Shown: in pieces, positions 13,497-26,700 of the stretch | How positions within the stretch are numbered: the stretch's first letter is position 1 | Layout: each line of letters begins with the position of its first letter | DNA from: Chrysomallon squamiferum | Lineage: Eukaryota; Mollusca; Gastropoda; Neomphalida; Peltospiridae | Length of the DNA: 64,000 bases | Direction of reading: 5' to 3' | Assembly: GCA_012295275.1 (NCBI GenBank) | Contig: CM022679.1 | Coordinates: forward strand, 10,499,169-10,563,168 | Made by a program: the position numbers and the translations under genes | The notes under the pieces: model-generated | The model's database searches: none | The model's input: the letters and a program-made list of their open reading frames with translations, nothing else | What the model was told of the DNA's origin: nothing

Positions 13497-13970
13497 TGTT
13501 CTGTACCTTTGGTGAACAGTCCCCCAGAACTCATTTTTCAAGTAATAAGTTCCGTATTATCCACTCTTCAGGTGGGGGTGTCATCACTCACCAGGTGACT
13601 CACTGTCGCTGCATTAAAGGTACAGATCAAGGAGTGTTGGGAGAACGGTGAGAAATAATATAAGGCTGTCTGTCCTGCCAAATTTGAGTGTCCCGTTCAA
13701 ATACTGAAACACCTCCACATTCCAAAACAAATTAAAAATTTTGGCGTATGGAGGGTATAGATGACCCCATTCCGGCTTCTCGAAATTGACGTCTCCGTTT
13801 TGACACGCCTTTTATACTCGGCGAACGCGGACGTCAAGGAGAGCACTGGCATTAAAACCATGGTGTCGAAAACCAACATGGAGTTGTGTTTTTGTCTTCG
13901 AAACTTTATTGTTTTAAAATGTATTTCCGTAACATTACTCTGTGACAGATATAGGTGTACATTTTTTTAA
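13497..13970 (-). repeat. Conserved repeat core, copy 5; left end of complete palindrome
   Basis: Same core, with TGTTCTG at the left end and TATAAAAGG on the minus strand. It forms the left terminus of the complete palindrome that closes at 16482. The last direct copy of the array. Confidence 0.85.
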
Positions 13971-15101
13971 ATGGTTCTGTTTTCAGTATTTATACTTTTA
14001 TCCACACCATATCAACATTTTATTAACAATAATTAAAATAAAAAGACCAGAATGAACTAAAATCCATTGTGGTATGAGTTTTTAAAATAAAATTAAAAAT
14101 CAACAGTTATTTGTGACGCTGTATTAATCAGTAAAGAATGCTGAATACGAAATGTACATAGTTTTTTTCCATATACGATTTTATAAACAGAAAAACAAAT
14201 AAACAAAGTGCACACAAGCACAGCCATTATATTAAAGTGTAATTTGACAGTTGCGTTAAGGTAGTAGACATGTGACGTAATGATACACATATATTAAAAA
14301 TAGTTACGCGATCTCCACCTTACACAGTATTTCAGTTTCCACAAAATTTAATAATTAGTAGCTGGTGAAAATAGAGGAAACACATCCAGAAATAAATTTC
14401 ACATTTATTATCAATCTATTATTATTTTTTTTTTTTTCAAATCTTTATCAAAACTTATGTATACAAATAATAATTTCATGTGCACCTACACAAATATTCT
14501 AAGTAGTTACGCTTTCTTTAACTGAGACAGTCTATTTCTATTTTTTCCAATAAATAAAAACTGAGTATAAATTATAGAAAAATAAAAAATACGAAGCACT
14601 TACATCCATAAATAAATTTAACCTTAATTTGTATTTATTTACTATTTAAAAAAAAAGAAAATCTTTATCAAAACTAATATATACAAATATTAATTTGACG
14701 TGGACCTACACAACTATTCTAAATAGTTACGCTTTCTTTAACTGACACAGTCTATTTCTCTTTTTGACAATAAATAAAAACTGAGTATAAATTATAGAGG
14801 AATAGAAAAATAGCAATACAGACACTGAAATAAATTCGTCCACGAATCCTTTGTCTCTTTCTTCTTCTTTTCGATTGATTAGTCAGTTGTAAAAAAACAG
14901 ACACAAATATTTAGGGATTCCAGCGTCTGACGTAACGCCACATTAATACCTAAAAGAGTTACGCTTTCTTTTCTTGGTACAGTCTATTCCATTTTATAAC
15001 TAATTAATTATAGCTAATTATAAAATCTTTTTTTTTTTTTGACTGATTAATATTTTTATTATCGACAGAAAATGAAAGTATTACATAAATAAATAACTGG
15101 A

Positions 15102-15132
<31 letters not shown>

Positions 15133-16009
15133 AAAGGAAGCAGAACAAAACGTTGATGTATATGTTTCAGTCTTATTTTAATTATCACAATTAATTAATT
15201 AATTAATTTATTTATAGACTGTGTCAGGTTAGGAAAGACTAATTCTGCTCGGTATTCATGTGGCCTTACGTCATTAGTATTTGTATGTCTATAGTTTGTT
15301 AACGACTGTCAAATAAATAATAAAAAGAAGAAGAAAGAGACCAAACAGGATCTAGCAGCTTAGGTATTATCATTTACTTCTCTCGTTTCCTTTAAAAATT
15401 TTGTTCACTGTTTTTATTTATTGGTAGAGAGTGGAAACGTAACTATTTAGAATATCTGTGTAAATCCACGTCAGACACAGATCTTAATTTTATTTACTAA
15501 ATTAATATTTGTATAAATTAATATTTTTTTTTTTAAAAAGAAGGAAAATGATGGTAATTAGTAATTTATTTCTGGATCTAAGTCCTTTTCCTTTTATCAC
15601 CAACTGTTATTTCTTAAATTTTGTATAAACTGGCATAGACTGTGTATTGTTAAGAAAACATAACTGTTGAATATTTGTGTTTCATTACGTCACATCTTCA
15701 GTACCTTAACGCAACTGTCAACATAAACTTTAAGATAATAACTGTGCTTGTATGTGCAATATATATTTGTTTTTCTTTTTATAATATCAATCTATGCAGG
15801 AAATTCATGTACATTTCGTATTCAGCATTGTTTACTAATTAATATAGTATCAGAAAACAATGCTAAAAGAAAATTACTGATTTTAAATTTTATTTTAAAA
15901 ATGGATACCACAATGGATTTTAGTTCATTCTGGTCCTTTTTTCTTGATTATTGTTAACAAAATGTTGACATCGTGTGGATAAAAATATAAATACTGAAGA
16001 CAGAATCCT

Positions 16010-16482
16010 TTAAAAAATATACACATATATCTATCACACAGTAATGTAACGCAAAGACGTTTTAAAACAGTAAAGTTTCGCGGGCAAAAACACAACTCCA
16101 TGTTGGTTTTCGACACCATGGTTTTAATGCCAGTGCTCTCCTTGACGTCCGCGTTCGCCGAGTATATAAGGCGTGTCAAAGCGGAGGCGTCAATTTCGAG
16201 AAGCCGGGATGGGGTCCTCTATACCCTCCATACGCCAAAATCTTCAATTTGTTTTGGAATGTGGAGGTGTTTCAGTATTTGAACGGGACATTCAAATTTG
16301 GCAGGACAGACAGCCTTATATTATTCCTCATCGTTCTCCCAACACTCCTTGATCTGTACCTTTAATGCAGCGACAGTGAGTCACCTGGTGAGTGATGACA
16401 CCCCCACCCGAAAAGTGGATAATACGGAACTTATTACTTGACAAATGAGTTCTGGGGGACTGTTCACCAAAGGTACAGAACA
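16010..16482 (+). repeat. Conserved repeat core, copy 6, inverted
   Basis: Inverted copy of the core, ending in ACAGAACA, the complement of the copy 5 left end. TATATAAGG now lies on the plus strand near 16163. In the outer ~145 bp I count about four differences from copy 5. The arms between the two cores are much more diverged. A-rich (TAAAA)n-type sequence follows to about 16960. Confidence 0.85.
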
Positions 16483-16534
16483 TAAAATAATAAAACGAGT
16501 CCCTCCAAACAATGAAATCTAAATGAATGAACAA

Positions 16535-19460
16535 ATTAATAATAAATAATAAAATAAAATAAAGAATTAAATAAATAAAATAAAATAAAATAATAAATAT
16601 TTAAAATGAAATAAAATAATAATAAAAAAGAAACAATGAAATAAAAAAAATAAAAATAAACAGATAAAATGAAATGAAATAAAATAATAATAAAAAAGAA
16701 ACAATGAAATAAAAAATTAAAATAAATAAACAGATAAATAAAATAAACCTTGAAGTTAATAATACATACATAAAAAGTAGATGGGAATAGATACATAATA
16801 ATTATATTTTAAAAGAAAGTAAAGCAATAAATTAATAATAAATAATAATTAGATATAACTAGATAAATAATAATGAAACATAAATTAATAAAAATTAAAG
16901 AAATGTTGAAATAAATGATAATGACAAATAAATAAAGAATCAAATAAATACTAATATGACAAAAAAGCATAATATCTCTGTGATTTTGTTTTCTCTGATA
17001 TAGTTTTAAATTTTTATTATTGTTATTATTATTATTTTTTTAACCTTCATTCAGATGCAGTAATTGTAATTTATTTAATTAATAAGACATATTTAGGAAA
17101 TTTTAAAGATTTATTAATAGATATTAATTTTTAGTATATGCAATTATAAACTGACAATTAAACCTTGGTGTGACTATATAAGTAAATGTATCTATAACAT
17201 AAAAAAATATTCCTATTCTTTTCATTAAATATATACACACAAAGTAAAAACACTGCAAAATAAATAAAGAATTTTTTTTTTTTAAAAAAAAAACAAAAAA
17301 AAAAAAAAAAAAAAAAAAAAAACAAAAAAAAAGAAAAAACATAATCTCCCACCTAGTTTAAACTATATTGATTAATAAAAAAAAAAATTAATTATTTGAG
17401 TGGTTGTCCTTTTGTGGTATATGCAAGTAATTGTAAACTAAGTAACACATCTTCTCTGCAGTACATTCCATTACAATTTAATTATAATGTATCATGATTA
17501 ATAATGATGATGATGACAATAATGGTAAATACTGATGGAAGAAGAATGTGCACAATAGTGCCAGAAACATCAAAAGAATAAAAACAGAACAACAAATATG
17601 AGTTACATCATGGATTTAATATTGCAGAATATAAGAAAAGAAATGTTCATCTTGAATATTGTGGCTTTTGGAAATAATTTACAAAAACGGAAAGCACCAA
17701 TGAGTGTTCATATAAAACAGGCAGGTGATTGGCAAGATGACATCAAGAGGCCATTATTTTATTTTGCTTCATTTTGTATATTTTTTGTAGCTAATATTAT
17801 TTACATATATATTATTTCCTCTGCTTTATTATTTGATTGCATTAAATATGCACCCTGCAGAACATGTTTAAATCTATTTTTCTATGATATATAAACAATT
17901 ATATTGCTCAAGCAAAAATTGCATTTTAAATATGTTTTAATTCTATAATTATAGGAAACACACAGTGATTCTTAAGACGGTATATATAACATAATTAATT
18001 AGAAAAAAAATTACATATTTATATATTTTTTATTTTTAATATATATTTTTTTAAATATTTAAAAAACATTATCTTGGAAGACAAAAAAAATTCTTAGGAA
18101 TAATAATAGATACTTGTAATTTAAGAAAATATATGCAACATAATTTTATATAGTGCTTAATGTCAACTTTGGTTTGGCCAGTATAATTATCTAGTTTTCG
18201 GGGCTTTCTTACTGAATGACAGTCATATACTAATCTTGTATTTTCTACACTGTACTATTATGATTAAGAAAGAATATATAATACTTTTAAATGGTTTTGG
18301 TTTCATGACATAATGAACATTAGTTTTAGTGTATGTATTTTATATTATTGAATAACCCTATCTGCTATTTTGAGACAGTCATAAACTACATTTGTGAAAG
18401 GTAATTTGCAATAGGTTTAATCACAACCATATTATTGTATTGTGTGCAATTTGCATCCAAACACACCTCCTTCAAAGAGAGAGAAAAAAAAAAATTATAA
18501 ATAATAAATCAACATAATACAGTTAATTTAAGCTTTTAATTTAATTGATATAAAAAAATAATAATAATAATTAAAAAAAAATTTCAGACACCTGCTACAT
18601 AAGCTGTTAACATTTTTTAAAAATTAAATGTTTCAATAAATAATAATAATAAAAAAATAATAGTATATAGTAATAAATATGAAGTTTGTATGGGATAATA
18701 TAAAGTTTCTTTTTACATACACTGTACTTTTGTACTTAGCTTATCACTGTTCAGATGCCATTAACAGAAAATTAAATCAATATATTAATATTTACACTTT
18801 TAATGAATTTGTCATTTAAAAATTTCCAACATATATATATATATATATAAAAAAAAAAAGAAAAAATAATTAAACCCACTTCTCCAAATAATTTTTTGTC
18901 TGCACTATATTTAATGTAAAGCATAGTCATTTATTAAAATAAAACAATTATATTAACTCTTACAGAAATATCCCAAAATATCCATAATATCATTATATCT
19001 AATGACCACAATAGCATTAGTATCTAATTAGGTCCCAAAATGAATTATATCATAAAGATATTAACAGATTCAGATGTATACCACAATTTATTTATAAACC
19101 CTTTGTACATAAAAACAGCAGTTCTTTGGGTGTATTTACATAATCTTGGCAATAAAATACACAAAAAAAAAAAAAAAAATAAAAATATATATATATATAA
19201 TTAAAGTGCACACATACAGATAAATTATTGCTGCGATATACAAGAGAAGCATATTCATAATAATGAGATTTAAAATCATTGTAATAAAGACTAACTCTAA
19301 CATTATAGTTTGATTTCAAATATAAAATACATTAATATAAGCCTGGATCCTTTAGTCTAAACTTTGTAGCAAATCTTAAGTTTTTTCAGTTAATAAATAA
19401 ACAAACAAACAAACAAACAAACATATAAATAAATAAATAAATAAATACAAAAATATATAA

Positions 19461-19520
<60 letters not shown>

Positions 19521-22500
19521 TCTAACAATACTAATTTTTTTTTTCTTCTGGAAATAAAATAAAATAAAATCAAATCAAATCAAATCAATCAATCAAAATT
19601 AAAAATAAATAAAAGAAGATTTTTTATTATTAAACGTCATCATTTTATTCACAATTTTAAGATGTAAAATATAATTTCTAACATGACAGCAAACAACAGT
19701 GTGGTTACAGAATGGAAGAATAATTTTAATGATCTTGTTTCTTAACACTTTCAAAAAATTAAAACAGAAAGTATAAAAATGTTTATAAATAATAATAATA
19801 AAAATAATAAATACTAATAAAAAGGAATTAAGATAAAGAGAAAAAAAATTAAAATAACTATTACAGAAACTCAAAATTTTAAGACAGTGACCATTATATG
19901 TAATATTACATAATATTATTCATAAATGTCAATGAAAAATAGAAAGCTTTTTTTTTATTTTTTTTTTTTGACAAATATAATGGAATGTTATTTTTGCTGC
20001 ATTTTAAAACTGATTAATGTTTATTTAAAAAAGGAAAATTTTATGAAAATAGACAATTTCAAATAGAAAAGAATCACATTTGTAACACTGAAACTGTTGT
20101 GGTTTTAAGAAATAATTATGAAATAGTCAGAGAAATTGATAAAATGTACCAGTGGTGATATAAAGTTCTTTTTTATACTTCAAAGTTGGGTGACATATAA
20201 CTGTTAACAATAAAGTATGACAATAAAATAATAGTTACAAGATTTGAACACTGTCATTTTACCCAGCAACATCACATGTGGTAGACTGATATTTTTTTAG
20301 ATCACATTTCAAAGAAAAGTGATGTCTTAAAGGAGAGAAAATAACAGTACCCGGATATTTTTTAAATGTACCTTCTTGTTGTTATTTTTCATTATTATTT
20401 AAAACAGGATAGAATAAGAAAAAAAATTAAAAAAAATTTTATTTAAACAAAATTAAAATGATGATAATAAAAAATTGAAATAACCAACAAATTAAATAAA
20501 AAAATTTTTTTTAATAAAACACACAAAAATATGTTTAGATTATTTTTCTTCACATCACCAAAGGAACAATTTAAATATAATATGTTCATAGTAGCAAGAA
20601 AATTTGTGTCATTTTATTTTTTCTTTCTTTCGTTTAAAAAGAAGGGGGACAAAATGCACATGATCCAAGTGAAAATCTCAAGGCACAATGCCAGTTTTAA
20701 GAGTAGGAATACCTGAAAATATCTTTCTATCACAATAAAATGAAAATAAAACTATCTCTTCTACTTTAACATTTTTCACTTCAGAACATTATGCATGTAA
20801 TTCTTTTCTAAAATAAAAATACAATCATTTATCTTTGGTACATTTTAATTTAAATGCTGATGCCAACAAATGTATATTGTACACATTCCAACAGGAATTA
20901 ACTGTACTCTCATGATTGAATTTATGACAAAGTGTTTCTTCAAATCTTAGTTTTTATGCATGAACAATTTTCATGTAAAATGAAACAAATAATCATGTAC
21001 AGTTGAAATTACTAAAGTGATCTTTACTGAAAGAGCTTCAATGAAACAAAAAGTCAACATAAATAAACCTGCAAATAATTAATATAAACAAAATTTTGCT
21101 CCCTTTTATTGCATTTAATAACAACATAATAATAATCTACATAGTAATTAATTTCTTATAAACAAAATAATTTTGTTTGGATAGAAATAAACAAACTAGT
21201 GACTGGTGAACTAGAAAATAAATAAATCCAGATTTTTAATTTAACAAAACTATACATGTAAAAATAAAGATAAAACAATCATTAATACTAAATGTAAATC
21301 TAATTTAATACCCATAACAATAACTGCAAATCTGATAATGATTTTAATGTTTCTGGTGGTTAATCTTGCTTAATACTAACTGAAGAAAAACAATTCTCAT
21401 GAATAATACTTAATTATTGCACAAGAAAGATACAATAACAATATAGTCATAAAAATATCAATACAATTTGGTCACAACCAAATATTTTTAAAATCTGCTT
21501 TATACATCAGATTCATTTTATGCTGTTTGTTATCCAACAATGATAACTTTAAAAAATATTATGTCTCAATTGATATTTAAAAAAATTGAATGGATCATGT
21601 TTATTTAACTCCCTTGAAATCAAATTATCTCCTCTAAGGTGAAACTTTCATTTTCATTCGTTTATTTACTTATTTAGTAAGTGTATATTACTCCAGCAGT
21701 TTAAGAATTAAAAGTAAAGGCAATAACTGTTTATTTCAGAGTTTATAATAAATATAAAATATATAAAAGTAAAAAATACATTTCTGTTGTTAATTAAATT
21801 CTGGAAAAAGATGCATAAAAATTCAAATTACTTGATCTATCTATTAAATATATATATATATATATTATTATTAACTATTCCTTACTACAATTCACCATCG
21901 TGAAACTTAACAAAAATATTTAACGAATACAATAATATATGCTTTTATAATTTTGAATTTTGAAAGATAATGTATTTTGTTGCAGAAAAGTTTTCAGTGT
22001 TTTTCCATGACATTTTTAATATTTAGGTCACTCAACTACATTATTTTTTGTTTGTCTCATTTACAATTTCTGTCACTATCTGCAAAAATAGAGAATTGAT
22101 ATAATATTCTAATTAAGTGGGCTTTAATATGTACATGTATTTATATATAATTACATAAAAATATAAGGAGCAAAATGATAAGAACAAAATATATATAATT
22201 TACAAATGAAATCAAACAAAGAATGAAAAATATTATTATAAACATAAACTTCATAAACATAAACAGTTAACAAACATAAACTATTTAAAATTTTAATTTT
22301 AATTCCTTGAAAAATGAACATTTAAATGAGGAATGTTTGTATGCAGGCAGACGTCTTAAAATGTTCCTTTCAAAACTTCCATTCTTAATAATAATAATAA
22401 TAATAACAACAACAATAATAACAATAAACATAATTAATAAATAAATTAATAAAATTAAAATAAACAAAATAAATTGATAAATATAAATAATTATGAACTA

Positions 22501-23773
22501 AACAACAGAATTAAAGATTACAAATCTATTATATAAACAGAATTCAAACAGAAACTGAATAACTAAGAATACATCTAATATTATTATGCCTAGTGGTCAC
22601 TTAGTTGTTGTAAGTTCACTTTCTTTTTGATATAATGCTGGTATTAGATGTCTGAACATTAAAGGTTAAACTATCTTGTTCTGCAAATAATCTTTTAAAA
22701 CACTAAGAATTAATAAATAAGAGGTAAATCTGTGGTTTTCATTTTCACAGAAGGAAATTTCAAGATATGTGCTTCAGTGTATTTTCAACTATCATGGATG
22801 CCTTTCTTTTTACTAAAAGATGATAAGCAAAGGGGACTAGAAGTTAAAAAAAAAAAAAAGTGAAGAAACAATGTTTTCTTCTTCTTCTTTTTTTCTAAAC
22901 AAATTAAATTATGTGAAACAGATTTCAACTCCTCCCTATCTAATAATTTTTCTTTGTCCATTACACATCTTTTGTTTTTATAATGATGCATTTTTAGATC
23001 TGTAGATCAGTAACATATGATTATGGTGCACAATGATTTGCCAAAAAGAGAGATATTGGTGGAATGGTGATTTAATATACCAGTGCAAAATTTAATGCAA
23101 TCTCTATCTGTATTTATTTCCTGCAGAATATCCTTTGTGGAAGATCAAAGTACATAATTATACAGATGGAAGGGAGATGATTAATGATCAAAAGAAAAAA
23201 AATGAAAGGGATAAAGATTATATATCCATACTCTTAATGGATGTAGCCTTCAGTCATCTAGCCATTAGCCACAAGATTACAAACATTTTCTTTTAGCCTG
23301 TAACCAGTACAATTTAGACATTCATCCATTATTCATTATAATTTCCATTTAAATCATTCAAACATTAACCATTAAAACTTCACTTCAGCCATACACCCAT
23401 TAACATTTAAATCTATGAAAACACCATTAAGTTCACTTAACTTACTTAAAACACTAATAACCCAATCTTTTCTGAGAGATGAGCCTCACAGTGCTGGGTT
23501 TTAGTTTTCATACGACTCTGTAATCAGATATTTTTTTTAAATAAAACAGTTTAATAATATTTTAACATTTTTCAAATAATTCTTTAAAATGCACTTGTCA
23601 TTGACAAACACAGGAAACAAGAGTACGCCACTGAAATGTAAATTTATGCTTATGTTATTCTGAAAATAATAATAATAATAATAACAATAATAATAATAAT
23701 AATGATAATAATAATAGCAATAAGAACGAAACAAAATAAAATGGAGAAAAAACCCACTAATAAGCTGGACTCA
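16535..23773. other. Long AT-rich stretch without a recognisable gene
   Basis: No exon, RNA gene or coherent coding frame that I can support. It holds A-rich (TAAAA)n-like sequence to about 16960, an A-run near 17280-17340, an (ATA)n tract at 19460-19520 and several short AT microsatellites. The part nearest 23773 must contain the 3' UTR of the gadkin-like gene (minus strand). I cannot place its end with confidence; one AATAAA on the minus strand lies near 23113. A 98-codon open frame at 17598-17894 has no recognised features. Confidence 0.6.
19460..19520. repeat. (ATA)n microsatellite
   Basis: About 20 uninterrupted ATA/TAA triplets, followed by AAATC-type short repeats. Confidence 0.95.
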
Positions 23774-26700
23774 TCACCGGTTGACAACTGGTCGTATTAA
23801 TAATTGTTCTTTTTCTATTTCTTCTGCACTAATAAAGTCATTGTCCCATTCCAGTTCATTGGAATTTTGTGGGCTATTTTTCACAGAGTCTGAACTTGTC
23901 AGTCCCGATATATTATCTTCTGTGGATGAGCGTGGTTTGGGTTGAGGTACAACTCCTGCAAAAAAATTAAACAACAATATTTGTTACAAAACAGAAAATA
24001 TTATGTATTATAATTAATGTGAATTTAGGGAGGGGAAAATAAAATGAGAAGAAAAATTCAATAATTCATGTGGAAACAGTTTAGTGTTTTGTTGACAAAT
24101 ACATCCATATTTATCTACTGATTTATCTATCAAAACATTTTAATATTAAAGGTTATTAAGTGTAGGAAACCTGTTATCCATGAGAAGCAAAGATTAAATG
24201 GATGTACAAGTTGAGGATCTCTTGTCCAAAATTCTGAAATCCGAAACTTATTCTGAGTAATAATGATATGTTGCAGTTTTCAGTCTGTTTTATATATACA
24301 AACTTTATTTTATGCACAAAAGTATTAAAATTATTATATATCAATATGCTGCAGACTGTTTGTGTAAGCTGCAAATAAAATATAAATGAATTTTGTATTT
24401 AGACTTAGATCCCATTCTCAAGTTATCTCCTTATATTTCACAATCTGAAACATTTCTGGTCCCAAGCATTTTGTATAAAAGATTCTCAACTTGTTAAACT
24501 AATTAATCCTGGGTAGACCATTCATAATGGAATAATCTCTGAAAAGTAATGTACTTCTACTGACAAAAGCCCAAAGCCCAAAGAATATTTATTGCATCAA
24601 AGAATCTGAAAAATATTCGTCCTCACTATACTCATAAACAAATAAATAAATAAATAAAAAATATAAGTTATTCTAACTATTAGCTTATTGTATAGCTCAA
24701 AGTCTTAAGTTTATAAACTGGGTAAAATATATTTTAAATGATCCATTTCTAACACTTAATAATTAACATATAACTGGTTTACCAATTAGAAATAGATGAT
24801 CATTATTATTATAATATCTTTTAATATACGATTCATAATTTACAAATATGTTGAATATCTAAATATACGATTCTCATTTTCTTTTTTTTAAATAAAACTG
24901 TACTCTTTTAATTTGTTCCCACATCTTATTTCCCATGTCTAAAATATGTTACCACATCTTTTAACTTTACAAATTAAGTGTTTGAATTTTCTTAGAGGAC
25001 CTGCTTCGTGTTCCCACTCTAGATCAAGAGAGGAGGCTTCAGTCGCTGATCGGTCTCTGTGGTATGGGGTACTGCTTGAGGAACTATGCCCATCACCAGA
25101 ACCTTAGCAAGAAAAGAACCATGCAGAAAGCTAGACGGTTAGTTTCAAAAAGAAAAACATTAGAGGTCAGGTGATCTGTATTCGAGTGTTAAAGAAGACA
25201 TGTGAATCCACATGCAAAGAAATCCATGCATGGATATGGTGGTTTTTTTTTCAAGACTTTTAGAGATTATTAATAAAGATAAGTGTGTCTACATGCAGGA
25301 TAACCATGCATGGATGTAACTTTGTTATTGGTTCCATGTGATTTATTAAATAATTTTAATAAAGATTTATGTATGTATACATGCATGTTTGCAGATGTGT
25401 GTGTGATTGGGAAAGTTTGTTAATATATACATGCATGATATGAAGGGATCAGTGTATTGACATTACTGTTTGAATGTGATTTTGAAACTGATTTTCTTTG
25501 TTGTGTATAAAATCAAAGTATATAAGTAGCTGAGTTATTAATGTAGAAATGATTGTCTACTATAAAGCTACTATTGAATATAAACTGTGAAAAGAGAATT
25601 ACTAAAATAATTTGTATTCAAGCAGAAATTTACTATCAGATATTCAGCTTATTTGAAAATAATTATAAGCAGTAAAGAGCATTAAGACATGTGAATGTAA
25701 CAGATACTTTTACTTTAATTAAAATGTTGGTAATATTAGTGGATGATGTGTAGTTTGTTAGATAGTTATTTTCTTGATTTACTGAAAATTCAAACTATAT
25801 ACCTTGTCTTGCCAGTATCTGGGCTCTTGCTGCTTGAGATCGTGCCTTGACACTGGCAAGAAATATTTCAAAATCATCTTCACCTCCTGCCCTGAAATCA
25901 TAACATCTCAGTTTTGAAAAAACCAAAATCTATATATATCAAAAAAAAAAAAAAAAAAATGACTTTCTTTCTTTCTTTGACCGTGTCTATAACACAAATT
26001 AATATGGTCTTTTTATACTAGTTTTTTTGTTTTGTTGTTATTTGTTTGTTGGCTTTTTAATTAATTCTCAGATAAAAACAAGACCATTTAATTTCTTTCT
26101 TATTTTCAAATTATTCCCATTTATCATTTTAATGACATAGATCTGCACTTACTAATCATATTATAATTTTATTAATTATGTATTTTTAAGGTAAAAAATC
26201 AAATAAAAATAATTGAAGAAAATAAACATTTATAATTTTATTAATTAGGTCTTTAAAGAAAAATGAAAAAAAAAATATAATGAAGAGAAGAAATGTCTTA
26301 AGATTTTAGTATTATAATTCAAAAATTTATAATTTAGAAAAAAAATCAATTCAATTATTTAACAAATAATTGGAAAAATTATATTACACTTACCAAAAAA
26401 AAAAAAAAAAAACCCCAAAATTTAAAAAAAAATAAAAAATTTAAATCTTACACTTCCCATTCTTCATCATCTCCAAGCCAAGACTTTGGTCCGTTAGTTA
26501 CAGCATTTTTCTTTGCAGCTTTTTCCTTGGCTCTCTGCATTTTTCTCACCCTGGCTGCTTCTCTCTTAGCTTCATAATAGGATTCTTCTTCTCTCTCAAT
26601 TTCCTCCTCTTGTTGAGCAAGCTGGGGTCAAAATATGTATTAATATAATTATACTAACACATTTATTATTGTATTAGTCTACATATATTCATACTCGTTT

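Larger units (their letters stand above)
13497..16482. repeat. Complete ~3.0 kb palindromic element (two ~1.5 kb arms)
   Basis: Core, L arm, centre near 15000, R arm and inverted core form one continuous inverted repeat. The last 40 or so bases at each end are nearly identical. The flanks outside also mirror each other: TTGTTTGGAGGGGCTCATTT on the left against the complement of AAAACGAGTCCCTCCAAACAA on the right. This looks like the full form of the element; in units 1-4 the right-hand inverted core is absent. Confidence 0.8.
1..16534. repeat. Tandem array of ~3-3.6 kb units ending in an inverted copy
   Basis: Five directly repeated units have core starts at 57, 3491, 6930, 9855 and 13497, so the periods are about 3434, 3439, 2925 and 3642 bp. 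A sixth core is inverted and ends at 16482. Each unit runs: (TTTTA)n tract, conserved core, AT-rich L arm, AT-rich R arm that is an imperfect inverted copy of L, (ATG)n and (ATT)n tracts, then the next unit. Unit 4 is short. Its neighbour, unit 3, lacks much of the R-arm segment seen at 1600-2090 in unit 1. The array runs off the left edge of the window. I see no transposase or reverse transcriptase, and no reading frame is kept intact in all copies. It could be a satellite-like expansion of a foldback element or a tandem non-coding locus. Confidence 0.93.

Noticed and set aside
17598-17894. 98-codon open frame with a hydrophobic middle
   Set aside because: Isolated in AT-rich DNA, no recognisable motif, no splice or promoter context.
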